DNA of 25,908 bases from Metaruminococcus_A gallistercoris (GCA_904394975.1 CAJFNQ010000033.1:1-25908); one strand, 5' to 3'; shown: positions 1 through 7,502, counted from the first letter of the stretch. Numbers and translations: made by a program. Notes: generated by a model not told the origin, from the sequence alone.

Positions 1-270
1 AACACAGGAGACCGGTCAGCGGCAACTAACACAGGAGACTGGTCAGCGGCAACTAACACGGGAGACTGGTCAGCGGCAACTAACACGGGAGACCGGTCAG
101 CGGCAACTAACACGGGAGACCGGTCAGCGGCAACTAACACAGGAGCCCGGTCAGCGGCAACTAACACAGGAGACCGGTCAGCGGCAACTAACACGGGAGA
201 CCGGTCAGCGGCAACTAACACAGGAGACTGGTCAGCGGCAACTAACACAGGATACCAGTCAGCGGCTGTA
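1..270 (+). repeat. Ten tandem copies of a 27-bp coding repeat
   Basis: Ten back-to-back 27-bp units start exactly at base 1 (1-27, 28-54 and so on to 244-270). Units differ by only a few substitutions (aca/acg, cgg/tgg, one gac to gcc); the tenth is more diverged. In frame they encode the nonapeptide NTGD(R/W)SAAT. The array probably extends upstream of the window. The length is a multiple of three, so copy-number change by slippage or recombination would keep the frame. Confidence 0.95.
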
Positions 271-474
271 GTGTTAGGAAAAGAAAGCATAGCAATTGCA
301 ACTGGATATGAATCAAAAGCAAAAGGCAAAAAAGGATGTTGGCTAGTTCTTACGGAATGGGAAAAAACAGCAGAACATATTAAATGCGTAAAATCCTACA
401 AAGTAGACGGTAGAAGAATTAAAGCCGATACATTTTACACACTTAAAGACGGAAAGGCGGTGGAATGTGAATGA
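1..474 (+). CDS. 3' end of a nonapeptide-repeat phage protein (5' partial)
   Basis: The reading frame is open from base 1 to the TGA at 472-474, so the N-terminus lies outside the window. The visible part has ten nonapeptides NTGD(R/W)SAAT, then a degenerate continuation (SIAIATGYESKAKG) and a non-repetitive C-terminal domain of about 50 residues starting at GCWLVL and ending KDGKAVECE. The Gly/Ser/Ala spacing resembles the head repeats of YadA-like trimeric adhesins (A-x-G-x-x-S-x-A), which fold as left-handed beta-rolls. That fold is an inference. GTG at 271 is an internal Val codon, not a start, because the frame and the repeats continue upstream. The next gene overlaps its stop (ATGA). 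It may be a structural or host-surface protein. Function unknown. Confidence 0.85.
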   Translation, partial: NTGDRSAATNTGDWSAATNTGDWSAATNTGDRSAATNTGDRSAATNTGARSAATNTGDRSAATNTGDRSAATNTGDWSAATNTGYQSAAVVLGKESIAIATGYESKAKGKKGCWLVLTEWEKTAEHIKCVKSYKVDGRRIKADTFYTLKDGKAVECE

Positions 475-692
475 AACGCAAATTCTACATAACGGTGAGC
501 GCGTTTTCTCTGGCGGCGCTGGTTGGTACGGCAGGAGCATCCGACTTTGAGAATCTGTCTGTTTTCGCAACGTTTGTCGCCACGCTTGTTTGGACAGCTC
601 TTTTTGTTGGATTCGGAACGCTTGCGATCAAAACGCCAGCAAAAAAAGAGATCCGCCCCAAGCACTGCAATGCACAGGACGGATCCAAATAA
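471..692 (+). CDS. Small two-helix membrane protein
   Basis: A 73-aa product. The ATG at 471 overlaps the stop of the repeat protein (ATGA), so the two are probably translationally coupled; a GGCGGTGG stretch lies just upstream. The N-terminus is MKRK followed by a hydrophobic segment (about residues 6-23), then a second hydrophobic segment (about 29-53), then a basic, hydrophilic tail. The first segment could be a signal peptide or a transmembrane helix. No family recognised. It could be a small membrane accessory protein; holin function is possible by size and topology, but no lysis gene lies next to it. Confidence 0.6.
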   Translation: MKRKFYITVSAFSLAALVGTAGASDFENLSVFATFVATLVWTALFVGFGTLAIKTPAKKEIRPKHCNAQDGSK

Positions 693-735
693 AAATGTTT
701 CAACTTTATTTTATCCTGAAAAAGGAGGATTGTCA

Positions 736-1143
736 ATGATCGATACCAATCTGTACGAGGCTCTTGATGCAGTGACTGACAAGCTTTCAGCGCTGATCGA
801 AAAAAACGAATGGAGTCTTGAAATCGAAAGCAATAAATATCCGATCATTTTTAGATTTCGTAAAGGGGTAGGCGCATTTTCTGTCCCATGGAACCAGGAG
901 ACCACCCCTCAAATTGAGTTTTGTTTTCGTAATGTTACTTATGTCTCATGTGTTCCGGAACAGTATAAGGTCGATGAAAAATTTTTAAATAAGCTGAAAA
1001 ATCTTTGCAAAGAGATCTGTCGGCTGTATCTTCTGGTGCAGTTTTCCCGCAAAGATACCAGATTCAATGCGGCGTTTGATGAATGGTGGACAACCTGTGA
1101 AGGAGATCGAGTCGGCCTGTTGAAAGGTACATATCAACCATAA
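736..1143 (+). CDS. Hypothetical phage protein, 135 aa
   Basis: The frame is open further upstream, but the start at 736 is chosen because AAAGGAGG at 721-728 sits 7 bases before this ATG. The product is soluble and mixed alpha/beta, with an acidic helical N-terminus (MIDTNLYEALDAVTDKL), a beta-rich middle and a cysteine-containing helix (LKNLCKEICRLYLL). No recognised domain. It is the first gene of the recombination/replication operon and is followed 12 bases later by the Gp157-family gene. A role in DNA metabolism is suggested only by position. Confidence 0.75.
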   Translation: MIDTNLYEALDAVTDKLSALIEKNEWSLEIESNKYPIIFRFRKGVGAFSVPWNQETTPQIEFCFRNVTYVSCVPEQYKVDEKFLNKLKNLCKEICRLYLLVQFSRKDTRFNAAFDEWWTTCEGDRVGLLKGTYQP

Positions 1144-1155
1144 GGAGAAATTGCA

Positions 1156-1686
1156 ATGTCGTTATTTGAATTATCTGATGATTATCAGACGCTGTACGAT
1201 CGGTTGGATGAAATCGATCTTGAAAGCGCAGAAGGTCCGGAACTGTTTGAAACGTTTGCGAATACGCTGGAAGGAATCGAGACCGAGTTCGATGAAAAAG
1301 CCGAGAAAATCGCCTGCTTTATCAAGGAGCTTTTGTATGAGGCTTCCAACATCAAAGCGGAAAAACAGAAACTTGATAAGCGCCAAAAATCCAAGGAAAA
1401 CAAGGCGGCGCAGCTCAAGCTCTATCTTATGGAGTGCATGGACCGTGCAGGCAAACAAAAAATCGAACGCCCTATGGCCAGTTTGCTCATCCGCAACAAT
1501 GCGGAAAGCCTCCGGGTGCAAAACGATTCGGAGTTCATCCGCTGGGCGCAAGCGTCCGGCCATGATGATTTGATTCGCTATAAGGATCCGGAGATCAATA
1601 AACCTGCATTAAAAAAAGCGGTAAAAGAAGGATTGACCGTATCCGGTGTATTTCTGGAAAATAGCCGCTCGCTTACGATCAGATAG
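1156..1686 (+). CDS. Siphovirus Gp157-family protein
   Basis: A 176-aa product preceded by AAGGAGAAATTGCA. Residues about 30-100 form a long charged coiled coil (EFDEKAEKIACFIKELLYEA, then repeated Lys/Glu residues), followed by a compact C-terminal region with DPEINKPALKKAVKEG and a GVFLEN motif. This layout of N-terminal helix bundle plus a conserved 'IPEEY/PEINK...LKKALKEG' C-terminus is that of Gp157 proteins (PF05565) from Gram-positive siphophages. The family is linked by context to recombination/replication cassettes and was first noted in phage-resistance work in streptococci; its biochemical role is unclear. Here it directly precedes the RecA-like ATPase gene, the usual neighbourhood. 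Confidence 0.85.
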   Translation: MSLFELSDDYQTLYDRLDEIDLESAEGPELFETFANTLEGIETEFDEKAEKIACFIKELLYEASNIKAEKQKLDKRQKSKENKAAQLKLYLMECMDRAGKQKIERPMASLLIRNNAESLRVQNDSEFIRWAQASGHDDLIRYKDPEINKPALKKAVKEGLTVSGVFLENSRSLTIR

Positions 1687-1697
1687 GAGGAATAGAA

Positions 1698-2606
1698 ATG
1701 GGAGTCGTATTCAAGCCGGTAGAACGGAAGCAGGCAAAACTCCGAATGGCGCTTTGCGGCGTTTCCGGATCCGGGAAAACCCTTGGTGCCCTGTATATTG
1801 CGTACGGAATAACAGGAGACTGGGGAAAGATCGCTCTGATCGATACCGAACACGAACGCGCCCGGTTTTATGCGGACCGTTCCGATCTTCAAACCGGTGC
1901 GTTTTTATACGCCCCGCTTGATCCGCCGTACAGCCCGGATAAATACAAGGAATACGTCAAAACCGCCGCGGATATGGTTGGGCCGGAAGGCGTTGTCATC
2001 GTAGACAGCTTTTCCCACGCATGGAACAACGTAGGCGGCGTTCTGGAAATCAAGGATCGGATCGCTGAAAAAGCCGGGAAAAACAGCTATACCGCATGGA
2101 ACGAAGCGGGAAAAGAACAAAATAAACTGGTCAACACGATCCTGGCTATTGATTGTCACACCATCGTTACCATGCGTTCCAAAATGGAATATGCGTTAGT
2201 GGAAAACGACCGTGGGAAGATGGAACCGCAAAAGCTGGGGCTTGCCCCCATCCAGAGGGACGATACGGAATATGAGTTTGACATTGTTCTCAACATCGCC
2301 AGAAATCACATCGCCACAGCAAGCAAGGACATTACGTTCCTGGACCGGTTCGGTGCTGTGATCACGCCTGAGCTTGGAGAACGGCTTGGAAAGTGGATGA
2401 AAGAAGGAAAGGAACCGGAAACATGCAGCGCCTGCCATAAGACGATCACCAGAACGGCAAAATTATCCGTTGATGAGATCATTCAAAAATCAATCGAGCG
2501 GTATGGAGAAAAGCTGTGTTATGCCTGTGTGATGGAGCGGTACAACGCGGAACAGAATGCCGGAACAAATGAGGAGGTCAAAAATCATGCCATCCCGGAA
2601 CAATAA
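1698..2606 (+). CDS. RecA-like (AAA_24/Sak4-type) ATPase with C-terminal zinc ribbon
   Basis: A 302-aa product with an AGGAGG site 7-10 bases before the ATG. The Walker A motif GVSGSGKT is at residues 21-28, a Walker-B-like strand GVVIVDSF at 98-105 (Asp103), and the core ends around residue 235. This matches the phage AAA_24 / Sak4-like RecA-fold single-strand annealing or strand-exchange ATPases. Residues 243-277 add CxxC...CxxC (C243, C246, C274, C277), a probable zinc ribbon not required in the family. It lies between Gp157 and a PD-(D/E)XK nuclease, so a role in phage homologous recombination is likely. The start of the next gene overlaps its last 20 bases. A more general phage nucleotide-binding protein cannot be excluded. 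Confidence 0.85.
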   Translation: MGVVFKPVERKQAKLRMALCGVSGSGKTLGALYIAYGITGDWGKIALIDTEHERARFYADRSDLQTGAFLYAPLDPPYSPDKYKEYVKTAADMVGPEGVVIVDSFSHAWNNVGGVLEIKDRIAEKAGKNSYTAWNEAGKEQNKLVNTILAIDCHTIVTMRSKMEYALVENDRGKMEPQKLGLAPIQRDDTEYEFDIVLNIARNHIATASKDITFLDRFGAVITPELGERLGKWMKEGKEPETCSACHKTITRTAKLSVDEIIQKSIERYGEKLCYACVMERYNAEQNAGTNEEVKNHAIPEQ

Positions 2607-2979
2607 AAAGAGCGGGACTGAATTTGAAAACGAGTTCCGCAGAATGCTGAAGCAAAACGGTTTCTGGTCTCACAAGCTGGTCGAAAATGAAAACGGAGCC
2701 CCGTTTGATGTCATCGCAGTCAAAAACGAAAGAGTATACGCTTTTGATTGTAAGGATTGTTCTTCAGACCGGTTTCCGTTCAAGCGGGTAGAGGATAACC
2801 AGATCGTTGGAATGAGGAGTATCAGGAGAGCGGGAGCCGAGGCTTATTTTGTGTTCCGGCTTGACCGGTCCGGGTATATCATTTCCTTCGACCGCCTTTT
2901 TGACTTCATGCGGACCGGCTTGAAAAGCATGAAAGTGACGGAATGTCCCACGCTGGAAGGATGGCTGCTATGTCATTAA
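2587..2979 (+). CDS. PD-(D/E)XK nuclease, Hjc/RecU-like resolvase candidate
   Basis: A 130-aa product. ATG 2587 is preferred over an upstream in-frame ATG at 2557 because GAGGAGGTC lies just before it. Motifs visible are KSGTEFENEFRRML (helix with catalytic-type Glu), PFDVIAV (Asp) and YAFDCKD (D-x-K), i.e. E...D...(D/E)xK, the active-site order of archaeal Hjc and related Holliday-junction resolvases. A basic region follows. The length is typical of this class (about 120-140 aa). Position after the RecA-like ATPase and before an SF2 helicase supports a job in resolving recombination or replication intermediates. A VRR-NUC-type or other restriction-like nuclease is the alternative. Confidence 0.8.
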   Translation: MPSRNNKKSGTEFENEFRRMLKQNGFWSHKLVENENGAPFDVIAVKNERVYAFDCKDCSSDRFPFKRVEDNQIVGMRSIRRAGAEAYFVFRLDRSGYIISFDRLFDFMRTGLKSMKVTECPTLEGWLLCH

Positions 2980-4397
2980 AAATCGTTGTCGGTTCGCAGC
3001 TCATCATAACGGATCCCACGCCGGCGATCCAAGCGTATTGTGAAAGCAATCTGGTGATCCGTAACCCGAAATACTACCAGCTTCAGCGGATGGGAAAATG
3101 GGTCGGGAACGAACCAAAGGAGATTTATCTGTATGACATCAAGACAAAGCCCGAGCTGATCACATACATTCTTCCGTTCGGCTGCTTGAATGACATATGG
3201 AGCCTGGTGCGCGATCCGGATGCGTTTGACCTGGCCTATCAGGAAAACGAGCCGGTCGAATATGAGGAATTGCTCCAGTTAAGAGATTATCAGGACCCGA
3301 TCCCGTATGCGGTAGCGGACAAGAAAAACGGGATCGTGATCGCACCCTGCGGAAGCGGGAAAACGGTGACCGGGCTGATGTCCATTGCACGCCTTAAGAA
3401 AAAAGCGCTGTGGATCACGCACACGGTGGATCTTCTGAACCAATCCCGCACCGCTTCCATAGAGGCGCTTGGGCTGCATGGGAATCAAATTGGAACGATC
3501 ACCGCAGGGAAATGCCGGATCGGAACGCACATCACCTTTGCCACTGTACAAACGTTGTCAAAGATGCCCGCTCTGGAACAGCTGGCGGATGAGTTTGACA
3601 TGATCGTTGTCGATGAGTGCCACCGGTGCTGTGTAAATGCCAAGAGTGTTGGAATGTTCCAAAAGGCACTTTCCGTCTTTAACTGCCGTTATAAAATCGG
3701 ACTGACCGCTACGGCCCACCGGTCCGATGGATTGATACAGGGGATGTTCGCACTGCTCGGCCCCGTGATCTATGAAGTGCCAAAAGAAGCAGTAAAAGAA
3801 AACACCGTTGGCGTGAATATATCGTTCCGGCTGACCGATTATGATTATTCTGATGATGTGCTGGATACAGACGGAACGATCCTTTTTGGAAAGCTGGTCG
3901 ACGACATCGCGCTGGATCAGGAAAGGAATCAACAGATCGCAGACGATTTGGCCGTAAACGCAGAACATTACAACCTGATCCTTTCCGACCGGATCTTTCA
4001 TCTGCATATGCTGATGGACATGCTCCCGGAACGGTCGGCGGCAGCTCTTATCGACAGCAAGACCCCGAAAGCAAAACGGGAAGAAACGTTAAAGGATGTA
4101 AAAGCCGGTAAATACCATTATCTGTTTGCGACCTATCAGCTCGCAAAAGAAGGGCTCGATATTCCGCGCCTTGACCGGCTTTACATGGCGCTTCCAAAAA
4201 AAGACTACGCTGTGGTGATCCAGAGCGTCGGACGTATTGCCAGAGCATTCGCAGACAAGAAAAATGCTGTCTGTTACGACTATGTCGATGACATTGGAAT
4301 ATGCCGGAAAATGTATCATGAACGCCTGAAATCATACCGAAAGCAAGGATACCAAACCAATATGATCGTATTAGGAGGAAACAAACATGTCATTTAA
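2970..4397 (+). CDS. SF2 DEAD/DEAH-box DNA helicase
   Basis: 475 aa from ATG 2970, chosen because GGAAGG lies 7-9 bases upstream; an in-frame ATG at 2943 would overlap the nuclease more. Motifs in order: Q-like RDYQ (105-108), Walker A APCGSGKT (125-132), DECH box (215-218), GLTATAHR with TAT (246-248), and QSVGRIAR (418-425, motif VI with the arginine finger). This is the ResIII plus helicase-C layout of phage SF2 helicases. An N-terminal ~100-residue region precedes the core. It overlaps the nuclease by 10 bases and the DUF669 gene by 11 bases, indicating one operon. Likely unwinds DNA during phage replication or recombination. Confidence 0.9.
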   Translation: MSLKIVVGSQLIITDPTPAIQAYCESNLVIRNPKYYQLQRMGKWVGNEPKEIYLYDIKTKPELITYILPFGCLNDIWSLVRDPDAFDLAYQENEPVEYEELLQLRDYQDPIPYAVADKKNGIVIAPCGSGKTVTGLMSIARLKKKALWITHTVDLLNQSRTASIEALGLHGNQIGTITAGKCRIGTHITFATVQTLSKMPALEQLADEFDMIVVDECHRCCVNAKSVGMFQKALSVFNCRYKIGLTATAHRSDGLIQGMFALLGPVIYEVPKEAVKENTVGVNISFRLTDYDYSDDVLDTDGTILFGKLVDDIALDQERNQQIADDLAVNAEHYNLILSDRIFHLHMLMDMLPERSAAALIDSKTPKAKREETLKDVKAGKYHYLFATYQLAKEGLDIPRLDRLYMALPKKDYAVVIQSVGRIARAFADKKNAVCYDYVDDIGICRKMYHERLKSYRKQGYQTNMIVLGGNKHVI

Positions 4398-4878
4398 AGT
4401 ACCTGAGCCGTCTTATAATCTGATACCGGAAGGAACATACGAGGTGATCCTGAAGGATGGTGGATATATGGATTCCACCAAAGGCGGGACCGTTTACATG
4501 AACATCCCGATGGTCGTTCGGAACGATGTCAGCCAAAAATGCAAAAACATGTTCATCTGGGATTCAATTTGGGTGAACTCGACACAAAAACACATTGATT
4601 TTAAAACCGGCGCTATCTCCGCCGCGATCTCCATACCTCCCGGAACGGAGTTTGAAAGCATTGAGCAGTGGGGCGCATTTCTCAAAGGAAAGGTGCTGCG
4701 TGTATCGGTAAGACACGAGGAATACAACGGAACTATGCAGGCAAATATCAATGGATATTATAAGACCGAATTTCCGGATGTGAAGCATGTTTTTAAATCA
4801 AAATCAGTTGCTGTTGTGCCGGATCCGGATGATTTCGAGGAGATCCCGGTGCCGGATGATGGGGATATTCCGTTTTGA
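4387..4878 (+). CDS. DUF669 protein with SSB-like acidic C-terminal tip
   Basis: A 163-aa product with TTAGGAGG before the ATG. The body (PEGTYEVILKDGGY..., ...LRVSVRHEEYNGTMQANI...) matches DUF669, a beta-barrel family found in phage replication cassettes and thought to bind single-stranded DNA. The last residues are DDFEEIPVPDDGDIPF: an acidic stretch ending in D-I-P-F, the same ending as the bacterial SSB tip that docks host replication and repair proteins. DUF669 membership is from sequence pattern. SSB function and host-protein docking are inference. It is followed without a gap (TGATG) by the CHC2 zinc-finger gene. Confidence 0.85.
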   Translation: MSFKVPEPSYNLIPEGTYEVILKDGGYMDSTKGGTVYMNIPMVVRNDVSQKCKNMFIWDSIWVNSTQKHIDFKTGAISAAISIPPGTEFESIEQWGAFLKGKVLRVSVRHEEYNGTMQANINGYYKTEFPDVKHVFKSKSVAVVPDPDDFEEIPVPDDGDIPF

Positions 4879-5465
4879 TGGATGTTTTTCAGACTGTGAA
4901 GCAAAACGTTACCATGGAGGCCGTAGCTCAACGGTACGGCCTCTCTGTTCACAAAGGGAAAGCGCTGTGCCCGTTTCACAATGATACCCACCCGAGCCTG
5001 TTTATCAAAAAAGACTTTTTCTACTGTTTTGTCTGTGACACCGGCGGAGATCAGATCGAGTTTGTCCGCAGACTTTTCGGATTGTCGCCTTTGGCGGCTG
5101 CGGAACAAATCGCTTCAGATTTTGGATTGCCGCATGCTTCGCTGAGGACGACGCCGTACCAGATCATCCACAAAAAACGAGAGCGGAGAGAAAAGGAACG
5201 ATTTGAAATATGGGAAGCTGAAACGTTCAAACATCTTGCGCGGGCTTACCGGGAAATCACTGCGGCGTTTGAATCCCACCGGAATTTATATTGGACGGAA
5301 GATTTGGGCAGCGCTTTATCCAGATATTCCCGCACAGGATATTTTTTGGATATTCTCACCTTTGGAACGAAGGAAGAAAAAATGGAATTATACACAAAAC
5401 ACAGGAAGGAGGTCGATATCCTTGCCAATCCAGGCAATTACTCAGCTGATCGGCGATCTGAGTGA
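4878..5465 (+). CDS. CHC2 zinc-finger (DnaG-like N-terminal) primase protein
   Basis: A 195-aa product. ATG 4878 overlaps the preceding stop (TGATG), so it is probably translationally coupled. C31-x2-H34-x15-C50-x2-C53 is the CHC2 zinc finger of DnaG-type primases (CPFHNDTHPS...FYCFVCDTGG), followed by the usual FVRRLFGLSPLAAAEQIA helix. After about residue 90 the protein is a charged helical region without a TOPRIM (E...DxD) catalytic core, so it is a stand-alone zinc-binding primase domain. The next gene starts 44 bases before its stop in another frame. It probably works with the downstream D5 helicase in template recognition for primer synthesis. Confidence 0.85.
   Translation: MDVFQTVKQNVTMEAVAQRYGLSVHKGKALCPFHNDTHPSLFIKKDFFYCFVCDTGGDQIEFVRRLFGLSPLAAAEQIASDFGLPHASLRTTPYQIIHKKRERREKERFEIWEAETFKHLARAYREITAAFESHRNLYWTEDLGSALSRYSRTGYFLDILTFGTKEEKMELYTKHRKEVDILANPGNYSADRRSE
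5406..5424 (+). promoter_or_regulatory. Strong Shine-Dalgarno deciding a TTG start
   Basis: AAGGAGGT at 5406-5413 is a near-perfect anti-16S match placed 8 bases before TTG at 5422-5424. It lies inside the CHC2 gene and fixes the start of the SF3 helicase well downstream of the earliest in-frame ATG (5203). Confidence 0.85.
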
Positions 5466-6810
5466 AGAAGAGCGAGCGCGTTTGAATCTGCAGCCTGAAG
5501 ATGAATTACCGGAATGGGTACTCACAAGAGAAAAAGGGTATCGAATCGTCGACAACCTGTTTGTCGAGGATTACTGTGCTCAAAAGCAGCTGAAGTGCGT
5601 AAACGGGCTGCTTTACGATCAAAACGGGAGGATAGATGACCGGGCGGTGCGTGCCGATATTCAAAGGCGAATCAAGCCCTGGTGCGATGTAAACCTGGCC
5701 AACAAAGCCGAAGGGCTGTTAAACGGTGTAAAAAACGAATGCTATCTGCCGCAGCCCCCATTGAAAGAAAACGTCATTCACTGTTTGGACGGCGCATTGA
5801 CATTGACAAGAAGCGGAGATGTTTTCCCTTGCGATTCGGAATTTACGCTGAACCGGCTCAACGTTTCCTGCCGGCTGAACGCTCCGGAACCTCTGCGATG
5901 GAAATCATTCTTAAACGATTTGCTGGAGCCGGATGACATTCTAACGCTTCAGGAGTACCTCGGATATTGCCTGATTCCGACGACCAGGGCGCAAAGCATG
6001 CTGTTTTTGATCGGTCGGGGAGGCGAAGGGAAAAGCAGGATCGGAGTTGTGCTGTATGAAATTTTTCAAAATTCCATGCTGATCGGATCGCTGGGAAACA
6101 TCCAGGAGGATAAATTTGCCGGTGCTTCCTTAGAAAACCGCCTCCTCTTTCTGGATGACGACCTGAAGGGAAGCAAGCTCAGCGATACGGATTTTATCAA
6201 GTCGGTTATCACAGCGGAGTCTCCCATGCAGGTCCAGAGAAAAGGGGTCGATCTGTATTCGGTAAGGTTGTATTGCCGGATGATCGCTTTCGGCAACCAG
6301 GCAATGGGAAGCATGTTTGACCGTTCCGATGGGTTTTATCGCAGGCAGATCCTGCTGACGTGTAAGCGGGTGCCGAAAAATCGAGTTGCAGATACAGAGC
6401 TTTCCAAAAAGCTTATCGCCGAAAAGCAGGGTATATTTTTATGGATGCTCGAAGGGCTTAAGAGACTTGCCAAAAACGGATTTCACTTTACAAAAAGCGA
6501 AGCGTCTATTCGGATGATGGAAGAACAAAAAGAAGAAGACAACAACGTTATATCTTTTCTGCAGGATAAAAGCAGTGTTGAATTTGCCGAAACGTATGAT
6601 TCTACCAGCCGGGAGATCTATGACTGTTATCTCAGATGGTGCTCTGCTAACGCGGAAATATCTCTTTCAGAACGAACGGTTTTAGGGTGGCTCAAGAAAA
6701 ATGCGGACGAGTATCACCTGAAACCCACCAATAAAATATTGAGGCAAGACCGACGCCTGCGAGGATTCAAAGGGATTCGCACACAAACATACAGCGGATT
6801 TTCTGTTTAA
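5422..6810 (+). CDS. D5/P4-type SF3 replicative helicase (TTG start)
   Basis: 462 aa from TTG 5422. The frame is open upstream to 5203, but that part only shadows the CHC2 gene. Residues about 1-180 are a D5_N-like region. The SF3 core follows: Walker A GRGGEGKS (198-205), Walker B LLFLDDD (241-247), motif C IAFGNQ with the sensor Asn292, and an arginine-finger region DGFYRRQ (303-309). The C-terminal ~100 residues carry a winged-helix-like DNA-binding domain typical of phage/plasmid primase P4-family C-termini. No archaeo-eukaryotic primase or TOPRIM core is visible at the N-terminus, so this is the helicase partner of the CHC2 protein. An AT-rich, repeat-bearing gap follows. Confidence 0.9.
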   Translation: MPIQAITQLIGDLSEEERARLNLQPEDELPEWVLTREKGYRIVDNLFVEDYCAQKQLKCVNGLLYDQNGRIDDRAVRADIQRRIKPWCDVNLANKAEGLLNGVKNECYLPQPPLKENVIHCLDGALTLTRSGDVFPCDSEFTLNRLNVSCRLNAPEPLRWKSFLNDLLEPDDILTLQEYLGYCLIPTTRAQSMLFLIGRGGEGKSRIGVVLYEIFQNSMLIGSLGNIQEDKFAGASLENRLLFLDDDLKGSKLSDTDFIKSVITAESPMQVQRKGVDLYSVRLYCRMIAFGNQAMGSMFDRSDGFYRRQILLTCKRVPKNRVADTELSKKLIAEKQGIFLWMLEGLKRLAKNGFHFTKSEASIRMMEEQKEEDNNVISFLQDKSSVEFAETYDSTSREIYDCYLRWCSANAEISLSERTVLGWLKKNADEYHLKPTNKILRQDRRLRGFKGIRTQTYSGFSV

Positions 6811-7100
6811 CCGGTACGTCTGTACGCGTAAAATACATATTTCTTACACATAAACTCGCCGACAAACCGCGTGTTTACGGGATTGGTACGCTTGTACGCT
6901 TGTTTTCCTTATTTCTATATATAATAAATATTTTTTTATTTTTATTTGGATTATATAGAATATAAAAAATAAGTGTACTAGTGTACCAAATAGAAAAAAA
7001 GCCAGCAACCATGCGGTTTTTTAGAGGAACACATGTAAAAAAACGAGCGTACGTATGTGTGTTAAGCGTATTTTGTGGGACTTTTTTTGCAGGAGGTTAT
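6811..7100. repeat. AT-rich intergenic region with three GTACnnnTGTAC repeats
   Basis: 290 bases without a convincing gene, directly after the replicative helicase. The motif GTACnnnTGTAC (two GTACs spaced 8 bases apart) occurs at 6814-6825, 6886-6897 and 6975-6986; the first two sit in 8-bp-period tandem repeats (GTACGCTT twice at 6886-6901). Between the second and third copies lies a very AT-rich stretch (about 6903-6970). Iterated sites flanking an AT-rich tract next to a helicase gene are the usual look of a phage replication origin, but an operator/promoter region for the downstream operon fits as well. A weak in-frame extension of the next ORF into this region (from 6981) is not favoured, because the strong ribosome site is at 7091. 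Confidence 0.6.
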
Positions 7101-7502
7101 ATGAAAGAAAAAGCGGCAACAAGATTCTCGCTCAAAAACCCATCGCTTCGGATGATCGACAGCGAAGAACGAAATTTACAGTATATTGTTTGCGATGGTG
7201 AAAACGGGATCGTTATCTCAGGGCTGTACGGAATGACCGGGCTGACACTGGAACAGGCGAAAACTGTTTGCTGTTGGTGCTACCGGAAATCAGGCATAAC
7301 CGGTTTGAATCTGCCGGGCAAAGTTGCGATTTACAAACGAGGTGAGAAAATGCAAAAAGGAACTAGGCAATACATGGCAGGACTCCAATCTCCATGCAAG
7401 AGCTGTATGGGTAAAAATTGCAATTATACTTGCGAAGGGTTCTGGATTTGGTTTCAAAACGAGTGGAAGCGGATCAGAAAAATGTTTGGGGTGATCGAAT
7501 GA
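7101..7502 (+). CDS. Cys-rich hypothetical phage protein, 133 aa
   Basis: ATG 7101 is preceded by AGGAGG at 7091-7096. The upstream extension of the frame (to 6981) lies in AT-rich non-coding DNA and is rejected. The C-terminal third is cysteine-rich (CKSCMGKNCNYTCEGFW), a possible small zinc-binding site. A second possible start is ATG 7350, preceded by GAGGTGAG, which would give a 50-residue Cys-rich protein (MQKGTRQYMAGLQSPCKSC...). The N-terminal part and the Cys-rich part may therefore be two joined or dually initiated modules. No family named. The stop overlaps the next start (ATGA). Confidence 0.65.
   Translation: MKEKAATRFSLKNPSLRMIDSEERNLQYIVCDGENGIVISGLYGMTGLTLEQAKTVCCWCYRKSGITGLNLPGKVAIYKRGEKMQKGTRQYMAGLQSPCKSCMGKNCNYTCEGFWIWFQNEWKRIRKMFGVIE

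Noticed and set aside
1..270. CRISPR array
   Set aside because: Repeats are contiguous with no spacers and encode an in-frame peptide repeat.
271..474. A gene starting at GTG 271
   Set aside because: The frame is open to base 1 through the repeats and there is no ribosome site; it is the 3' part of a longer gene.
5203..5421. N-terminal extension of the D5 helicase from ATG 5203
   Set aside because: It overlaps the CHC2 gene in another frame, has no ribosome site, and a strong one precedes TTG 5422.
6994..7023. Terminator hairpin (A-run ... T-run around GCC/GCGG)
   Set aside because: Only A-T pairs plus two G-C with a bulge; too weak to claim.
6981..7100. Upstream extension of the 7101 gene
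   Set aside because: Low-complexity, AT-rich, no ribosome site; AGGAGG is at 7091.
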